Shown here piece after piece: positions 9,217 through 19,300 of a stretch of 64,000 bases of DNA. Every line of letters starts with the position of its first letter. Within the stretch, counting starts at the first letter, position 1. The stretch covers positions 1 to 64,000 of the forward strand of contig DASZBR010000022.1 in NCBI GenBank assembly GCA_035943935.1. Reading direction: 5' to 3'. The translations under genes and the position numbers were made by a program. This DNA comes from DASZBR01 sp035943935 (GTDB lineage: Bacteria; Pseudomonadota; Gammaproteobacteria; DASZBR01). A model generated the notes under the pieces. That model was not told the DNA's origin, did not search any database, and was given only the letters and a program-made list of their open reading frames with translations.

Positions 9217-11076
9217 ATGGACATCATTAACTTATTATTTGGTAAGCCTCTCTCAAGCGAAACGCACGGCGAACAACGTCTCGCTAAATTCAAAGCCCTG
9301 CCTGTCTTTTCGTCTGATGCCTTATCGTCAGTGGCTTATGCGACAGAAGAAATTTTACATGTCTTAGTCTTGGCCGGTGTGATGGCATTAGGGCTAGCTT
9401 TACCCATTGCCGTGGCGATTTGTTTACTGATAGCCATCTTGGCCATTTCTTATCGACAAACCATTTTTGCCTATCCCAATGGCGGCGGTGCATTCACCGT
9501 TGCGCGAGAAAATTTAGGGGAGGCGGCAGGATTGATCGCGGCGGCTGCGCTTTTAATTGATTATGTGCTGACGGTTGCGGTGAGTGTGACGGCAGGTATT
9601 CACGCGGTAGTGTCTGCGTTTCCGATTCTCTATGAACACGAAGTGGGGCTTTCGCTGATTTCAGTGGCCTTTATTGCCGTCATGAATTTACGTGGCGTGC
9701 GTGAATCTGCTACTGCGTTTGCTTTTCCGACCTATGCGTTTATATTTTTGGTACTACTTTTGGTGGGAATGGGGTCGTATGACATTTATTACGGCATTAT
9801 TCCGACGCACCATATTCATAGCCATACGCGTCAAATATCAGAACTGGTTCAACCCGTCGCCATCATTTTAATTTTGCGTGCGTTTTCCGCAGGCTGTACA
9901 GCAATGACGGGAATTGAATGTGTCGCGAATGGCGTGCCGGTATTTGAAAAGCCTGAATCTCGTAATGCCGCTTTTACCTTAGTAATGTTAGCGGGATTAT
10001 TAATTCTGATGTTCTTTGGTGTGACGTATTTAGCGGATCATTTAATGTTAATGCCGCTCGAACAAGAAAGCATTTTGTCGCAGATAGCGCATCATATATA
10101 TGGCAATGGTTTCTTGTATTATGCACTTCAATTTTCAACCATGGCGATTTTATTATTAGCGGCGAATACGTCTTTTGCAGGATTTCCGCGACTCGCGTCG
10201 ATTTTGGCCGAACAAAAATATTTACCCAAGCAACTCACCAGCTTGGGAGATCGATTATCTTTTTCCAATGGCATTGTGGTATTAGCGCTGGTTTCTGCAT
10301 TATTAATTACGATTTTTCATGGCAAAACACATTTGTTGATTCCTTTGTATGCCGTCGGTGTGTTCAGTGCATTTAGTTTGTCGCAATTGGGTATGGTCAG
10401 TCATTGGTTTAAAAAGAAAACGATACGTTGGAGATTCAAGGCATTTATTAATGGATTGGGGTTTGTTGCGACTACGGTTGCGTTAGCGGTTATTATCGAA
10501 AGCAAATTTATTGAAGGCGCATGGTTAGTGGTTTTATGTGTGCCCATATTATTAATGGGATTTTATAAAGTTCATCATCATTACATTGATGTTGATCGTG
10601 AATTATCGATGACGACGGCTGAAGCGAATGAGTATCTCGCTAAAATTTCGGGTATTAAACCGAAAGTGATTTTGCCGGTTTCTCGCATTCATCGCGGAAC
10701 GTTGACGGCGTTGAATTTTGCGCAGGGCGTATCAGATGATGTGACGGCGGTAGTGGTTGCATTGGATGCGTCGCAAACAAAAATGTTAGAAGCCGAATGG
10801 AAATTATTAGACATCAAAGTTCCTCTGGTGGTGCTAGAGTCTCCGTACCGTGCAGCGATTGATCCGCTTAAGAATTTCATTCGCTCACAAGATAATCGTG
10901 ATCCGGAGCGGGGGTTGTGTATGCTGGTATTTCCGCAAGCGATTCCGACGAAGTGGTGGCACGATATGTTGCATAATCAACGCAGTTTATTTTTAAAAGC
11001 GTCTCTCATGTTTAATCGAAAACACAAAGGCGGTACGCGTGTGTTTGTGGATGTGCCTTATCAATTGGAGCGATGA
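9217..11076 (+). CDS. APC-superfamily permease, KimA/YdaO-like (probable K+ or amino-acid importer)
   Basis: About 619 residues. The N-terminal ~450 residues hold about twelve hydrophobic segments of the APC fold, beginning with the conserved run LPVFSSDALSSVAYATEE. The C-terminal ~150 residues (from PKVILPVSRIHRGT) form a soluble alpha/beta region like the universal-stress-like domain of Bacillus KimA, a potassium importer. That resemblance favours potassium over amino acids, but the substrate is an inference. The ATG at 9217 begins MDIINLLFGKPL, the normal family start; no strong ribosome-binding site is visible, and the longer frame from 9154 would overlap the mfd start. The stop is 1 base before the next gene, so the two are probably cotranscribed. 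Confidence 0.85.
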   Translation: MDIINLLFGKPLSSETHGEQRLAKFKALPVFSSDALSSVAYATEEILHVLVLAGVMALGLALPIAVAICLLIAILAISYRQTIFAYPNGGGAFTVARENLGEAAGLIAAAALLIDYVLTVAVSVTAGIHAVVSAFPILYEHEVGLSLISVAFIAVMNLRGVRESATAFAFPTYAFIFLVLLLVGMGSYDIYYGIIPTHHIHSHTRQISELVQPVAIILILRAFSAGCTAMTGIECVANGVPVFEKPESRNAAFTLVMLAGLLILMFFGVTYLADHLMLMPLEQESILSQIAHHIYGNGFLYYALQFSTMAILLLAANTSFAGFPRLASILAEQKYLPKQLTSLGDRLSFSNGIVVLALVSALLITIFHGKTHLLIPLYAVGVFSAFSLSQLGMVSHWFKKKTIRWRFKAFINGLGFVATTVALAVIIESKFIEGAWLVVLCVPILLMGFYKVHHHYIDVDRELSMTTAEANEYLAKISGIKPKVILPVSRIHRGTLTALNFAQGVSDDVTAVVVALDASQTKMLEAEWKLLDIKVPLVVLESPYRAAIDPLKNFIRSQDNRDPERGLCMLVFPQAIPTKWWHDMLHNQRSLFLKASLMFNRKHKGGTRVFVDVPYQLER

Positions 11077-11077
11077 C

Positions 11078-11449
11078 ATGTTGAAAAAATTATTGGTTTT
11101 TATAGTTGTGTTGATATTGCCTGCTTTAACATTTGCAGAAGCCTCTACTATTCATGTTACAAAACAATCTCCAGAATTTCGAATTACAGAACCATCGAAT
11201 GGGTCGACAGGTTATCAATGGACGGTTAACTATGATCATGCGTTATTGGATTTAAAAAGCGAAAAAAATATACCCGCAAAATCTAAATTGATCGGCGCCG
11301 GTGGAGAAACCGTTTGGGTTTTTACCGCAAAGCCGGAGGCGTTTCAAAATTCGACTAAGCAGACAATGGTCAAATTAATTTATGCCCGACCATGGGATAC
11401 GAAAGACGATCCAAAAGAAATGTTTTTTGTGGTGGAGTTTAACTCTTAA
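11078..11449 (+). CDS. Chagasin-like (inhibitor family I42) secreted cysteine-protease inhibitor
   Basis: A 123-residue protein with a clean signal peptide (MLKKLLVFIVVLILPALTFA) and a small beta domain. All three loops that insert into the protease cleft in chagasin are recognisable: NGSTGYQW (for NPTTGF), GAGGETVW (for GxGG) and YARPWD (for RPW). The family inhibits papain-type proteases such as cathepsins. The start at 11078 has GGAG 7 bases upstream. The product is predicted to be exported to the periplasm or beyond, where it could restrain a self-made or host lysosomal cysteine protease. The target is inferred. Confidence 0.85.
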   Translation: MLKKLLVFIVVLILPALTFAEASTIHVTKQSPEFRITEPSNGSTGYQWTVNYDHALLDLKSEKNIPAKSKLIGAGGETVWVFTAKPEAFQNSTKQTMVKLIYARPWDTKDDPKEMFFVVEFNS

Positions 11450-11452
11450 TAG

Positions 11453-11650
11453 CCCACACCCTCGCTGCCGCGCGTCCCTCTCCCAAGAGGAAGAGGGGCT
11501 AGGCACTATTCTTTGTTGTAACGATTATCAAAGGTGGTAATACAAAATTTTTTAAATACTATTTAAAAACTAAATTTAAACGATAACATTAAAAAAATAC
11601 TTAGCCCCTCTTCCTCTTGGGAGAGGGGCGCGCGGCAGCGGGGGTGTGGG
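11453..11650. repeat. 198-bp MITE-like element with ~49-bp terminal inverted repeats
   Basis: The left arm (11453-11501) and right arm (11602-11650) are near-perfect reverse complements, running from CCCACACCC to GAGGGGCTA. Each arm contains an inner palindrome around CTCTCCCAAGAGG. The 100-base AT-rich core has no reading frame of note. The right arm ends 2 bases from the folA stop codon, so the RNA hairpin could also end or stabilise transcripts from both sides. No transposase is present; a MITE or large extragenic palindrome are both possible. Confidence 0.75.
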
Positions 11651-11652
11651 CG

Positions 11653-12141
11653 TTAAATTCTTTTCAACGTCACAAAACTATAATCATACGGATTATTTTC
11701 ATCCGCTTTATGATCTTCTCGCGAAATTTCTTTAAATAATTTTTCGTCAAATTCCGGAAAAAAACTATCGCCTGAAATATCGGCATAAATATAACTTAAA
11801 TATAAAATATCCGCCTGTGGAAGTACGGCAGAATAAATTTCACCACCGCCAATGACACAAACCTCAGAATAATTTTCTACGCTTTTTAATGCCGTATTAA
11901 CATCATAAAAAATTTCTGCGCCGTCGACGTTAAAATTTTTATCACGCGTAATAATAATATTTTTTCGACCCGGTAAAAGACGTCCAATGGATTGATACGT
12001 TTTTCGTCCCATAAGAATGGGTTTACCTAATGTAATTTTTTTGAAATGTGCCATATCGGCAGGCATTGTTGGCCAGGGTAATTGATTGTTTTTTCCAATG
12101 ACGCGCTGAGGTGTCATGGCCGCAACAAGAGAGATGATCAT
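11653..12141 (-). CDS. folA: Dihydrofolate reductase
   Basis: Reduces dihydrofolate to tetrahydrofolate with NADPH, which is required for thymidylate and one-carbon metabolism. At 162 residues it has the normal length. Visible: N-terminal ISLVAAMTPQRVIGKNNQLPW, the catalytic Asp and adjacent residues in MPADMAHFKK, the NADPH-site run GRKTYQSIGRLLPGRKN, and the GGGEIY loop. It is divergent from the SCO-like gene at 12201. Its stop abuts the inverted-repeat element at 11453-11650. Confidence 0.97.
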   Translation of the reverse strand: MIISLVAAMTPQRVIGKNNQLPWPTMPADMAHFKKITLGKPILMGRKTYQSIGRLLPGRKNIIITRDKNFNVDGAEIFYDVNTALKSVENYSEVCVIGGGEIYSAVLPQADILYLSYIYADISGDSFFPEFDEKLFKEISREDHKADENNPYDYSFVTLKRI

Positions 12142-12200
12142 ATAGTTTCCTAAAGCCCTGATCTTATATAGAATCCAATTTACTATCTAGGGAGCCTCAC

Positions 12201-12785
12201 ATGAGTACCAAATTAAACGTCGTCATCGCCGCCGTCGCTGTGATCGCATTAGTCATCGGCATGAAACTGTGGCATCACACGCCTCAACGTGGGACACCCG
12301 GAGGATTGAATGTATTTGTCATCAGTCCGCCAAAAGAAATCGCACGATTTTCATTGTTAGAGACAAACGGCAAACCCTTTACGAATAGTGCGTTATGGGC
12401 AAATTGGACGTTTGTATTATTTGGTTCAGCGACACATGCAACACCCGAATTGACTGAAACCATGAATGCGTTAAATAAAATGACGCAGATGATACAAACC
12501 ACTAAACAAACACCTGTTCCTCAGATTGCCTTTATCTCAACCGATTTAGCGAATGATTCTTTAGAAAGAATTGATAAATTTGCGACAAGCTTTAATCCGA
12601 ATTTTATTGGTATTACAGGTGATCCAAAACAAATCGCGTTGCTTTCACAAGAACTTCCTGCAAAACATCCGACAGCGATTTTATTAATTGATCCGTCGGG
12701 TAAACTCGCGGCTCTTTTTCCTGCACCGCATCATCCTGAATCGATGGTGAAAGATTTCCAAATTATTGTTCAAAACGAAGGATAG
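12201..12785 (+). CDS. SCO1/SenC-like thioredoxin-fold membrane protein lacking the CxxxC copper site
   Basis: 194 residues: an N-terminal membrane anchor (residues ~5-22), then a thioredoxin-like domain with the SCO pattern FSLLETNGKPFTNSAL, VLFGS, IAFISTDLANDS, IGITGDPKQI and AILLIDPSGKLAALF. SCO proteins carry FGYTxCPxxCP here; this protein reads FGSATHATPEL, so both copper/redox cysteines are gone. The distal His region (AKHPTAILLIDP) may be kept. It therefore probably cannot do classic copper delivery to cytochrome oxidase and may be a diverged chaperone. It lies 5 bases before tdk and is probably cotranscribed with it. The family assignment is from fold-pattern recognition. Confidence 0.7.
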   Translation: MSTKLNVVIAAVAVIALVIGMKLWHHTPQRGTPGGLNVFVISPPKEIARFSLLETNGKPFTNSALWANWTFVLFGSATHATPELTETMNALNKMTQMIQTTKQTPVPQIAFISTDLANDSLERIDKFATSFNPNFIGITGDPKQIALLSQELPAKHPTAILLIDPSGKLAALFPAPHHPESMVKDFQIIVQNEG

Positions 12786-12790
12786 ACAAC

Positions 12791-13354
12791 ATGGCCAAAC
12801 TTCACTTTTATTATTCTGCAATGAATGCCGGAAAAAGTACCAATCTTTTGCAATCCAGTTATAACTACCGTGAACGAGGAATGAAAACATTATTACTCGT
12901 TCCGGCGATTGATGATCGTTATGGTAAGGGAAAAATTGCGTCGCGCATTGGGTTGTCTGATGAAGCGGTGACGTTTGATAAAGACGATAATTTATTTGAA
13001 ATCGTTAAAAAACATCCGGATATTAAGTGCGTATTTTTGGATGAAGCGCAATTTGTGACGAAAGATCAAGCGTGGCAATTAACGGATGTGGTTGACCGTT
13101 TAAATATTCCTGTTTTAGCGTATGGATTACGCACAGATTTTCAGGGCAATACGTTTGAGGGTAGTCATCCTTTGTTGGCGTGGGCGGAAGATTTGGTTGA
13201 AATTAAAACGATTTGTCATTGTGGGCGCAAAGCGACAATGAATATCCGCACCGATGAACACGGTAAAAAAGTGAAAGAGGGCGAACAGGTTGTGATTGGT
13301 GGTAATGAGCGTTATATCGCGGTGTGTCGTAAGCATTTTAAAGAAATGGAGTAA
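12791..13354 (+). CDS. tdk: Thymidine kinase (TK1 type)
   Basis: Phosphorylates thymidine for salvage into dTTP. 187 residues. P-loop SAMNAGKST, Walker B-like FLDEAQF, lid region and zinc-binding Cys residues in ICHCGRKAT and VCRKHF, and substrate loop GGNERYIAV. It directly follows the SCO-like gene and converges on the island gene ending at 13380, with a shared hairpin between them. Confidence 0.97.
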   Translation: MAKLHFYYSAMNAGKSTNLLQSSYNYRERGMKTLLLVPAIDDRYGKGKIASRIGLSDEAVTFDKDDNLFEIVKKHPDIKCVFLDEAQFVTKDQAWQLTDVVDRLNIPVLAYGLRTDFQGNTFEGSHPLLAWAEDLVEIKTICHCGRKATMNIRTDEHGKKVKEGEQVVIGGNERYIAVCRKHFKEME

Positions 13355-13374
13355 GGGCGAGATTTATCACGCCC
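13355..13374. terminator. Hairpin between convergent tdk and the 2327-residue gene
   Basis: GGGCG (13355-13359) pairs with CGCCC (13370-13374); inside, GAT pairs with ATC around one mismatch. It lies just after the tdk stop and just before the stop of the opposing gene, so it can serve both. A weak AT-rich stretch, not a strong T-run, follows. Confidence 0.5.
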
Positions 13375-13379
13375 CTATA

Positions 13380-16300
13380 TTATTTCGCGCCGTTTCTCGG
13401 TCTCACTGCACCGCCTATTCCCGGCTCTATCGGCGCATCCGCATCATCACGCTTTCGTTTCTTTGCAGCGCCCAACGCAATAACGGGCTCTGTATTTTGA
13501 ACGAAAGCGGCTTTGTTTTCTAATCGACATTTGCCTTGCAGTGCAGGATATTTCGCTTTAAGTGTTTCAAAATCAGTGCGAACGTGTTCGATGGCGGCTC
13601 TAATGATTTTCATGTCTTCAACGGTATGCGCTTTACTTTCGGCAGTCACTCGATAGACGATTTCCTTGGGAAAAGCTTGTGCACCAACTTTTTCCATTAA
13701 TACCGCATCTTCTCGCATTTGTGCTTCAATCATGTTGAGTAATTCTTTGGCGACGTCAGAAACTTGGTCTTTCGTATAACCCCCAATCAAATTGGATTGT
13801 CGACTGCCATCTGCATTGCGTTTAATTTTTACTTTAGAGTGCTCATTAACCAAATGGTAACCATCAGGTTGAATTTTAAATCCAGTATCAGGATCTTTGG
13901 CTTGCGCGGCATTAATGGCTTCGCGCACACCTCTTTCTTCAATGCATTGACGTATGAAACGACCGTTGTTTGAATATGTTGAATGCAGTGCAAAAGACAT
14001 GCCTTGTTTTAATGTGTCCTCAACACTGTTATTAAGATCACTTCCTTGGTGATTGGGATTTAAATAACATTTTTTCTTGCGGCATTTGGCTAATACGTCT
14101 GCAGGAGGTAAGTTATCCATTTCTTCCAATTGAACTGAATATGAAAAGAATGAATCATTTGGCGAAAGATTTCTAAACCAACGATCGTTGATGCGAACAT
14201 ACTCCACATGAGTTTCGCCCCTGTTTTGATTAGTAGAGAGATAAAGCATAGCGTTGGGTGAGAGTTCGCTTTGCAGTCTCTTTTGGTGTTTTTCTTCGAG
14301 CCCCGTGACTTTTGCATTGAATTTATTTGCCGGGATTTCGAGATGCTTGAACATCGTCATCGCAGCTTCAATGGCAAAGTTGATTTTGTTTTCTTGTATA
14401 TGACTTTTTTGTGCTTTGATGTCATAAAGATATACCACACCGTCATCGCCAATACCTAAGGTGATACCTTTTGTGGAATCGTCACCTTCTCCCTCCAGTA
14501 AATACAGGCCGCCTACTTTTTTCAATTTAAAGAATAACGGTCTTAAGCGTCGATTTAATTCTTCTAGATTTGCATCGAGTCTGGTATACAAATTCAATAC
14601 CGGATCAGTAGGGCGTATATCCACTTTTGTTTTTGACGGGAAAAATTGATCACGCATTTTAGTGAAATGGTCACGCGTGTCGTCAACCAATTCAGGGGGT
14701 AGTCGATGATCTAAATTAAGTTGAGCGGGATTCACGTGTAAAAGAGCTGCGACGCCCATCATGGCTTTAACCGCTTCGTTAATCTGTTCTTGTGTTGCGG
14801 GCGGGTTTTTCATGCGGCAGATCATTTTGCCGTCGACATCATTTAGTGCAATGACGCTATTTTTATTTTGCAGGTAATATTTAGTTCCCTTTTTCTCAAG
14901 TTTAAAACCCCAGGTTTGAGCCTTTTCTTTTAATGCGTTACGGTTGTCATCATCGCCAAGAATCAAAGCAATATCTGCTGCGGTTTGTCCTTTGAACGTA
15001 AACGCGAAGGGATATCTTTCTGCGCGATGTTTATTGAATTCACGTTCGATGCGATCTTTTCGCATGTGATCAGATGTGACGACAAGTGAGTTGGGATCAT
15101 CTGTAAACACATTGCTTATTTCGATCATGCGTTTGATGGCATCACTTTCACTCAACTGGTTGAGTTCATACCGTATGACTGAAGGACCAGCAGGATTATA
15201 GTCGAAAGAAATTCCTTCAGGTGCAAGTCTAGCATTTGCGTTCGCAATTTCAGCTGGAGTGGGAGTGAAACCTGCTTTAGGGGTGAACTGGATAAATATT
15301 CTGGGTCTAGGAGTATTTATTACTGCGGCATTGAATCTTGCTTTCAGATTTGCTTTTTCAGGATTTGCAGCAGTGTCAAAAAGTGGATTAACCTGATTTT
15401 GATTTAATTTTAAGTTATGTCCCAAGCTGTATCCCATCATAAACATGGCATCTAATGCGTTATTGATTTCATTATTCATCGCAGCCGGGACTGCTGGATC
15501 TGTGATGGGACGACGCGGCATGGTGCAATTTAGATCACCATTTTCAAGTGTAATGACAATTCCGCTCGCACGATTTTCAAATCGGTAATGACCATACTGT
15601 CTCGTGTCTTCAGGATCAGAATAGTCCGCAAATCCTAACCTGCTAAGTGCGGTTATTTCATAGGCATGTAAATAAGAGTATGCGACGCGACGTTCGAAGG
15701 TAATCGCGAATTCGAAGGGGCGCGGGAAAATTTCATCGCGAACTGTGGTGTAAATTCCTTGAATTCTATCCCTTGCTGCTGGAATTAAATTTCGATCGGG
15801 AGTGAAATTCAGTGATTCGCGTGTGGCTTCTGCATCGTGCGCTATTAATAACATGTCTTTTATAATGTCATTTTCTGCAGCGGGATCACTTAGTTTAGAT
15901 TTTACGAGGAAATTATTTCCGTTGCGATGAACCTCAAAGGTATTATTCCCATCGATAAAGTAAGTTGAATTTCCCTGCACAATTCTTCGATATCCAATGA
16001 CTTCTGCGCGAGCATAAAAAGCAGCAAGTTTGAGATCTGCACTAGCAGAACCGCTTCCTGTAAAACGGAGTTCTACCCATTTTGGTAATGCTTTAACGCC
16101 GGACTCAACATACGCTTCAATTTCTGATCTGTAATCATTCAGCGCTGGAGCTGGATTGATGATTGGAGTTTGCGGTTGCAAATTTAATTGTTCACAAATA
16201 CTTAATATTTCATCAATACCTTCTTGGATAATTCCCATTTCTTGGCTATGAAGAAGGGGGTTAGTTTTACGCACTAATTCAATGGTGTTGTTTGGATGAA

Positions 16301-19300
16301 TAACAATTTCATAATCATCTGAGACGGGTAATGCGGGTACAGGTAAACCGGCGGCGAGATTTGCGGCGATGGGATTATTTTTTCCTGCGAAGGGGATGAC
16401 GAGCACTCGATGCTCTAATTCATTATCAAAAACTTCATCGCGTACATCAATATCTAGTGGGGCCTCGACACCGTCACCACGAATCACTGTAGTTTCTATA
16501 GCGTCACTGTGATCTCCATGAAAGGGTGAATTATGATCATTTGTTGTTTCTATTAAAACGGCATTAATATCATTGGCAGGATCAGCGTCAGGTGTCAGTA
16601 CGCGTTGAAATTCATACATGGCGTTAAGAGCGCCTTCAATTTTTTCGAGTTTGGCGTCATCTGTTTCACCGGTTACATGTCTTAATGCGATAGTGTTATT
16701 TGCAGGATCAATATCCAGAACATTTCCGTTTGCACGGTTGGTGAGCGTGAGTCCATTAAGGGTATGACCAAAACGTGCAAAAAATCGCGTTAAGTCGGCT
16801 CTGTTAGTATTTACAAAAGTAGCGATATCAATACCATTTGTATACAGGGGTAATGTGACGCCAGTTCTGAATGCGCGCGAAGGTGCAAAAGCTTCGTTGT
16901 GTACTCTGTCATAAATAGTTTTAATATCTCTTTTTTCTGCGCGAGTAAATGCAGGTGATGAATTTAATTGTATCGTAGCAGGATCAACGTTAGCTTCTTT
17001 TGCATCTCCAAGAAGTATTTTTATCGCTGCTTCAGCGTTTATATCAGCGGTGATCGGTTGTGTAAGTGTGACGCCAGGTTGATTTGTAAAACTGAGTGCA
17101 ATCCATTGCGCCGTAACAGGAAATATTTCTGCACGATGACGATTAAAGTGAGTTTGAAGACGTGCTGTTCGTGCAGCGTCATTTTCATCTGCGACTAATA
17201 TTAACGAATGCGGATCAAGCGTGGCGTCATTTCGTAATTCCAACATGCGACGAATAGCCGCTTCTTCGCTTAAATTTTTGCCAGTATATCTTATGATGCC
17301 GCTGCCAATTGAAAATCCATTATTTGTATCTTCTGCAGAAAGGATAAAGGGAAGATCCTCGCCAGCTTTAAGTCTGTAGCCAATTTCTATAGCGGGTTTG
17401 TGTTCAGCAGATGCAGCCTTAAAAATTCTTTTGAGTTTTGCTTTTTCATGTTGTTTGAGATTGGGATCAAGAAGTAATTTAGGTGAATGGCCTAAACTAT
17501 AACTCGCGATTGACATTGCTTTTAATGCGTCACGAATATCATCGTCTGTCGCATCGCGAGGGACGATACACTCTATTGCATTACGAGTGACAGTAATCAC
17601 TGTGCCATTATTGGTAAAAGTAGAATTTCCGTGTTTATCTGGCTCGGATATGAGAAAACCTAATTCGCCAATTTCTCGTTTGTCCTGTTCAGTGAGATCA
17701 GAGGGGACGCGTCTTTCGAATGCAATCGCAAATCCAAGTTGTTGTGCATGTAATATTTCTTCGCGTCTTTCTCGGAACGAAGCTGGAGTGATATCAAGCG
17801 GCGAAGTCTGAACTGTTTTTTCCGATATTCGAAGAGAATCTTCTTGAATGCCATCGACATTTAAACACAGCATGATTGATGCGCTGACTGCAGCGTCGAG
17901 TTTGTCGAGTTTTGCGTGCGAAGGTGCTATACAGGTGAGTATATATTTGTTATCGCTACCCCTTCTTTTTACCACTTGCAATTCATACGTTGAGCGAGGA
18001 TCGTAATCATCACGATTGGCGAGATGCCATGTGGGTTCTCGACCGCCGCCCCGAGCAATAGGATGTATCTCAAAACCAAGTGCTTCTAGCTGTTTTTTAA
18101 TTCTGCCGAGATGTGTAAATAGACTGCCAGGTTCAAAAGAATCAGACTCTACCGTAAATCCGACTTCGATTCTGTGGAAACCTCTCGTGCGAGTTTTGAA
18201 TCTCGCTTCGGCACTGTTGCTTAATTTTCTGGATGATAATAATTTTTCGCTAAGCCTCATTCCTGTTGGTGCAATTTTTAATTCGTGAGAAAGTTCAAAT
18301 ACTGTGTCTATCGTAGTGTTAATTAAGTTTTCGGAGAATGGTTTGCCTGGAGTACGTTTTAATCTTATTACGCCCGGCCTGTGAAATTGAATTGTGCTAT
18401 CACGTAACTCAGGCAAATTAGGAAATTTTGCTTTAAGTGCGGCGGCGGCGACTTGCGCTTCACTGGGAGAAATTTCTCTTTCAGGAACGAAATGTATTTC
18501 GGCAAAAACAGTTTGTGAGGGTGCGTCGGTGGCGACGAGTTTTTTAGTGTTTTTGTCTTCTACGAGAAAATCAATCTCGGCAGCTTCTAATTCATGAAAA
18601 ATATCATCGCTGGGCGAATATTTCATTCTTTCGTCAATCTGTGTTCTTGCTATTGCCGCTACGGAAAGATTTCTTGCAAAATTATCTGAGCCTGGTTCTT
18701 GAGCGAAGAGGAATGTTTGTGAGTTTCGAGTGAGATGCGTTGCAAAATTAGCACCTGCTTCTGTTCCGTCAGGCGTATAATACTTTTCGCGGTATTCAAT
18801 CATGGTTGGTGCGAAAGTTTTTGAATTATAATAAACCGTAGCGGTAGTTGCTTTTGCATATTCAGCATCTGCGGCTTTATGTAGTGCACGTACCTTGCTT
18901 CCAAATGTCGGAAATTTGAAATTAAATTCTTTTTGCTTCAAATCAAAAATGTTAAGCGCATGGTAATCTTTGATGGGTTCTAAATCGCCTGGCGCATAAA
19001 AGTTCCCGTCGAATTCAACATATACCCAGTTTTTTTTATCGTTGTCGTCATAAAAAACGGTTGCAGTAGTTGCGAGAGGGCGAGGAGCTTGGTTTTCAAC
19101 ACTTTCATCTGTTCTGGCGAATTGGGGATCAAGAATATCTGTCGATTTTACGTAAGTGAATTTTGGTGAGGGTGGTTGTTGCACACTTTCTTCGCCTTCA
19201 TCGCTACCTTCTAATGGAGTGGGTGCTCTATGTACTCTCGTTGGGAGAATAACGGGTCGGTTAGTCGTTGCAGATCTGTTAAGCGCGAGATCATCGTCAG

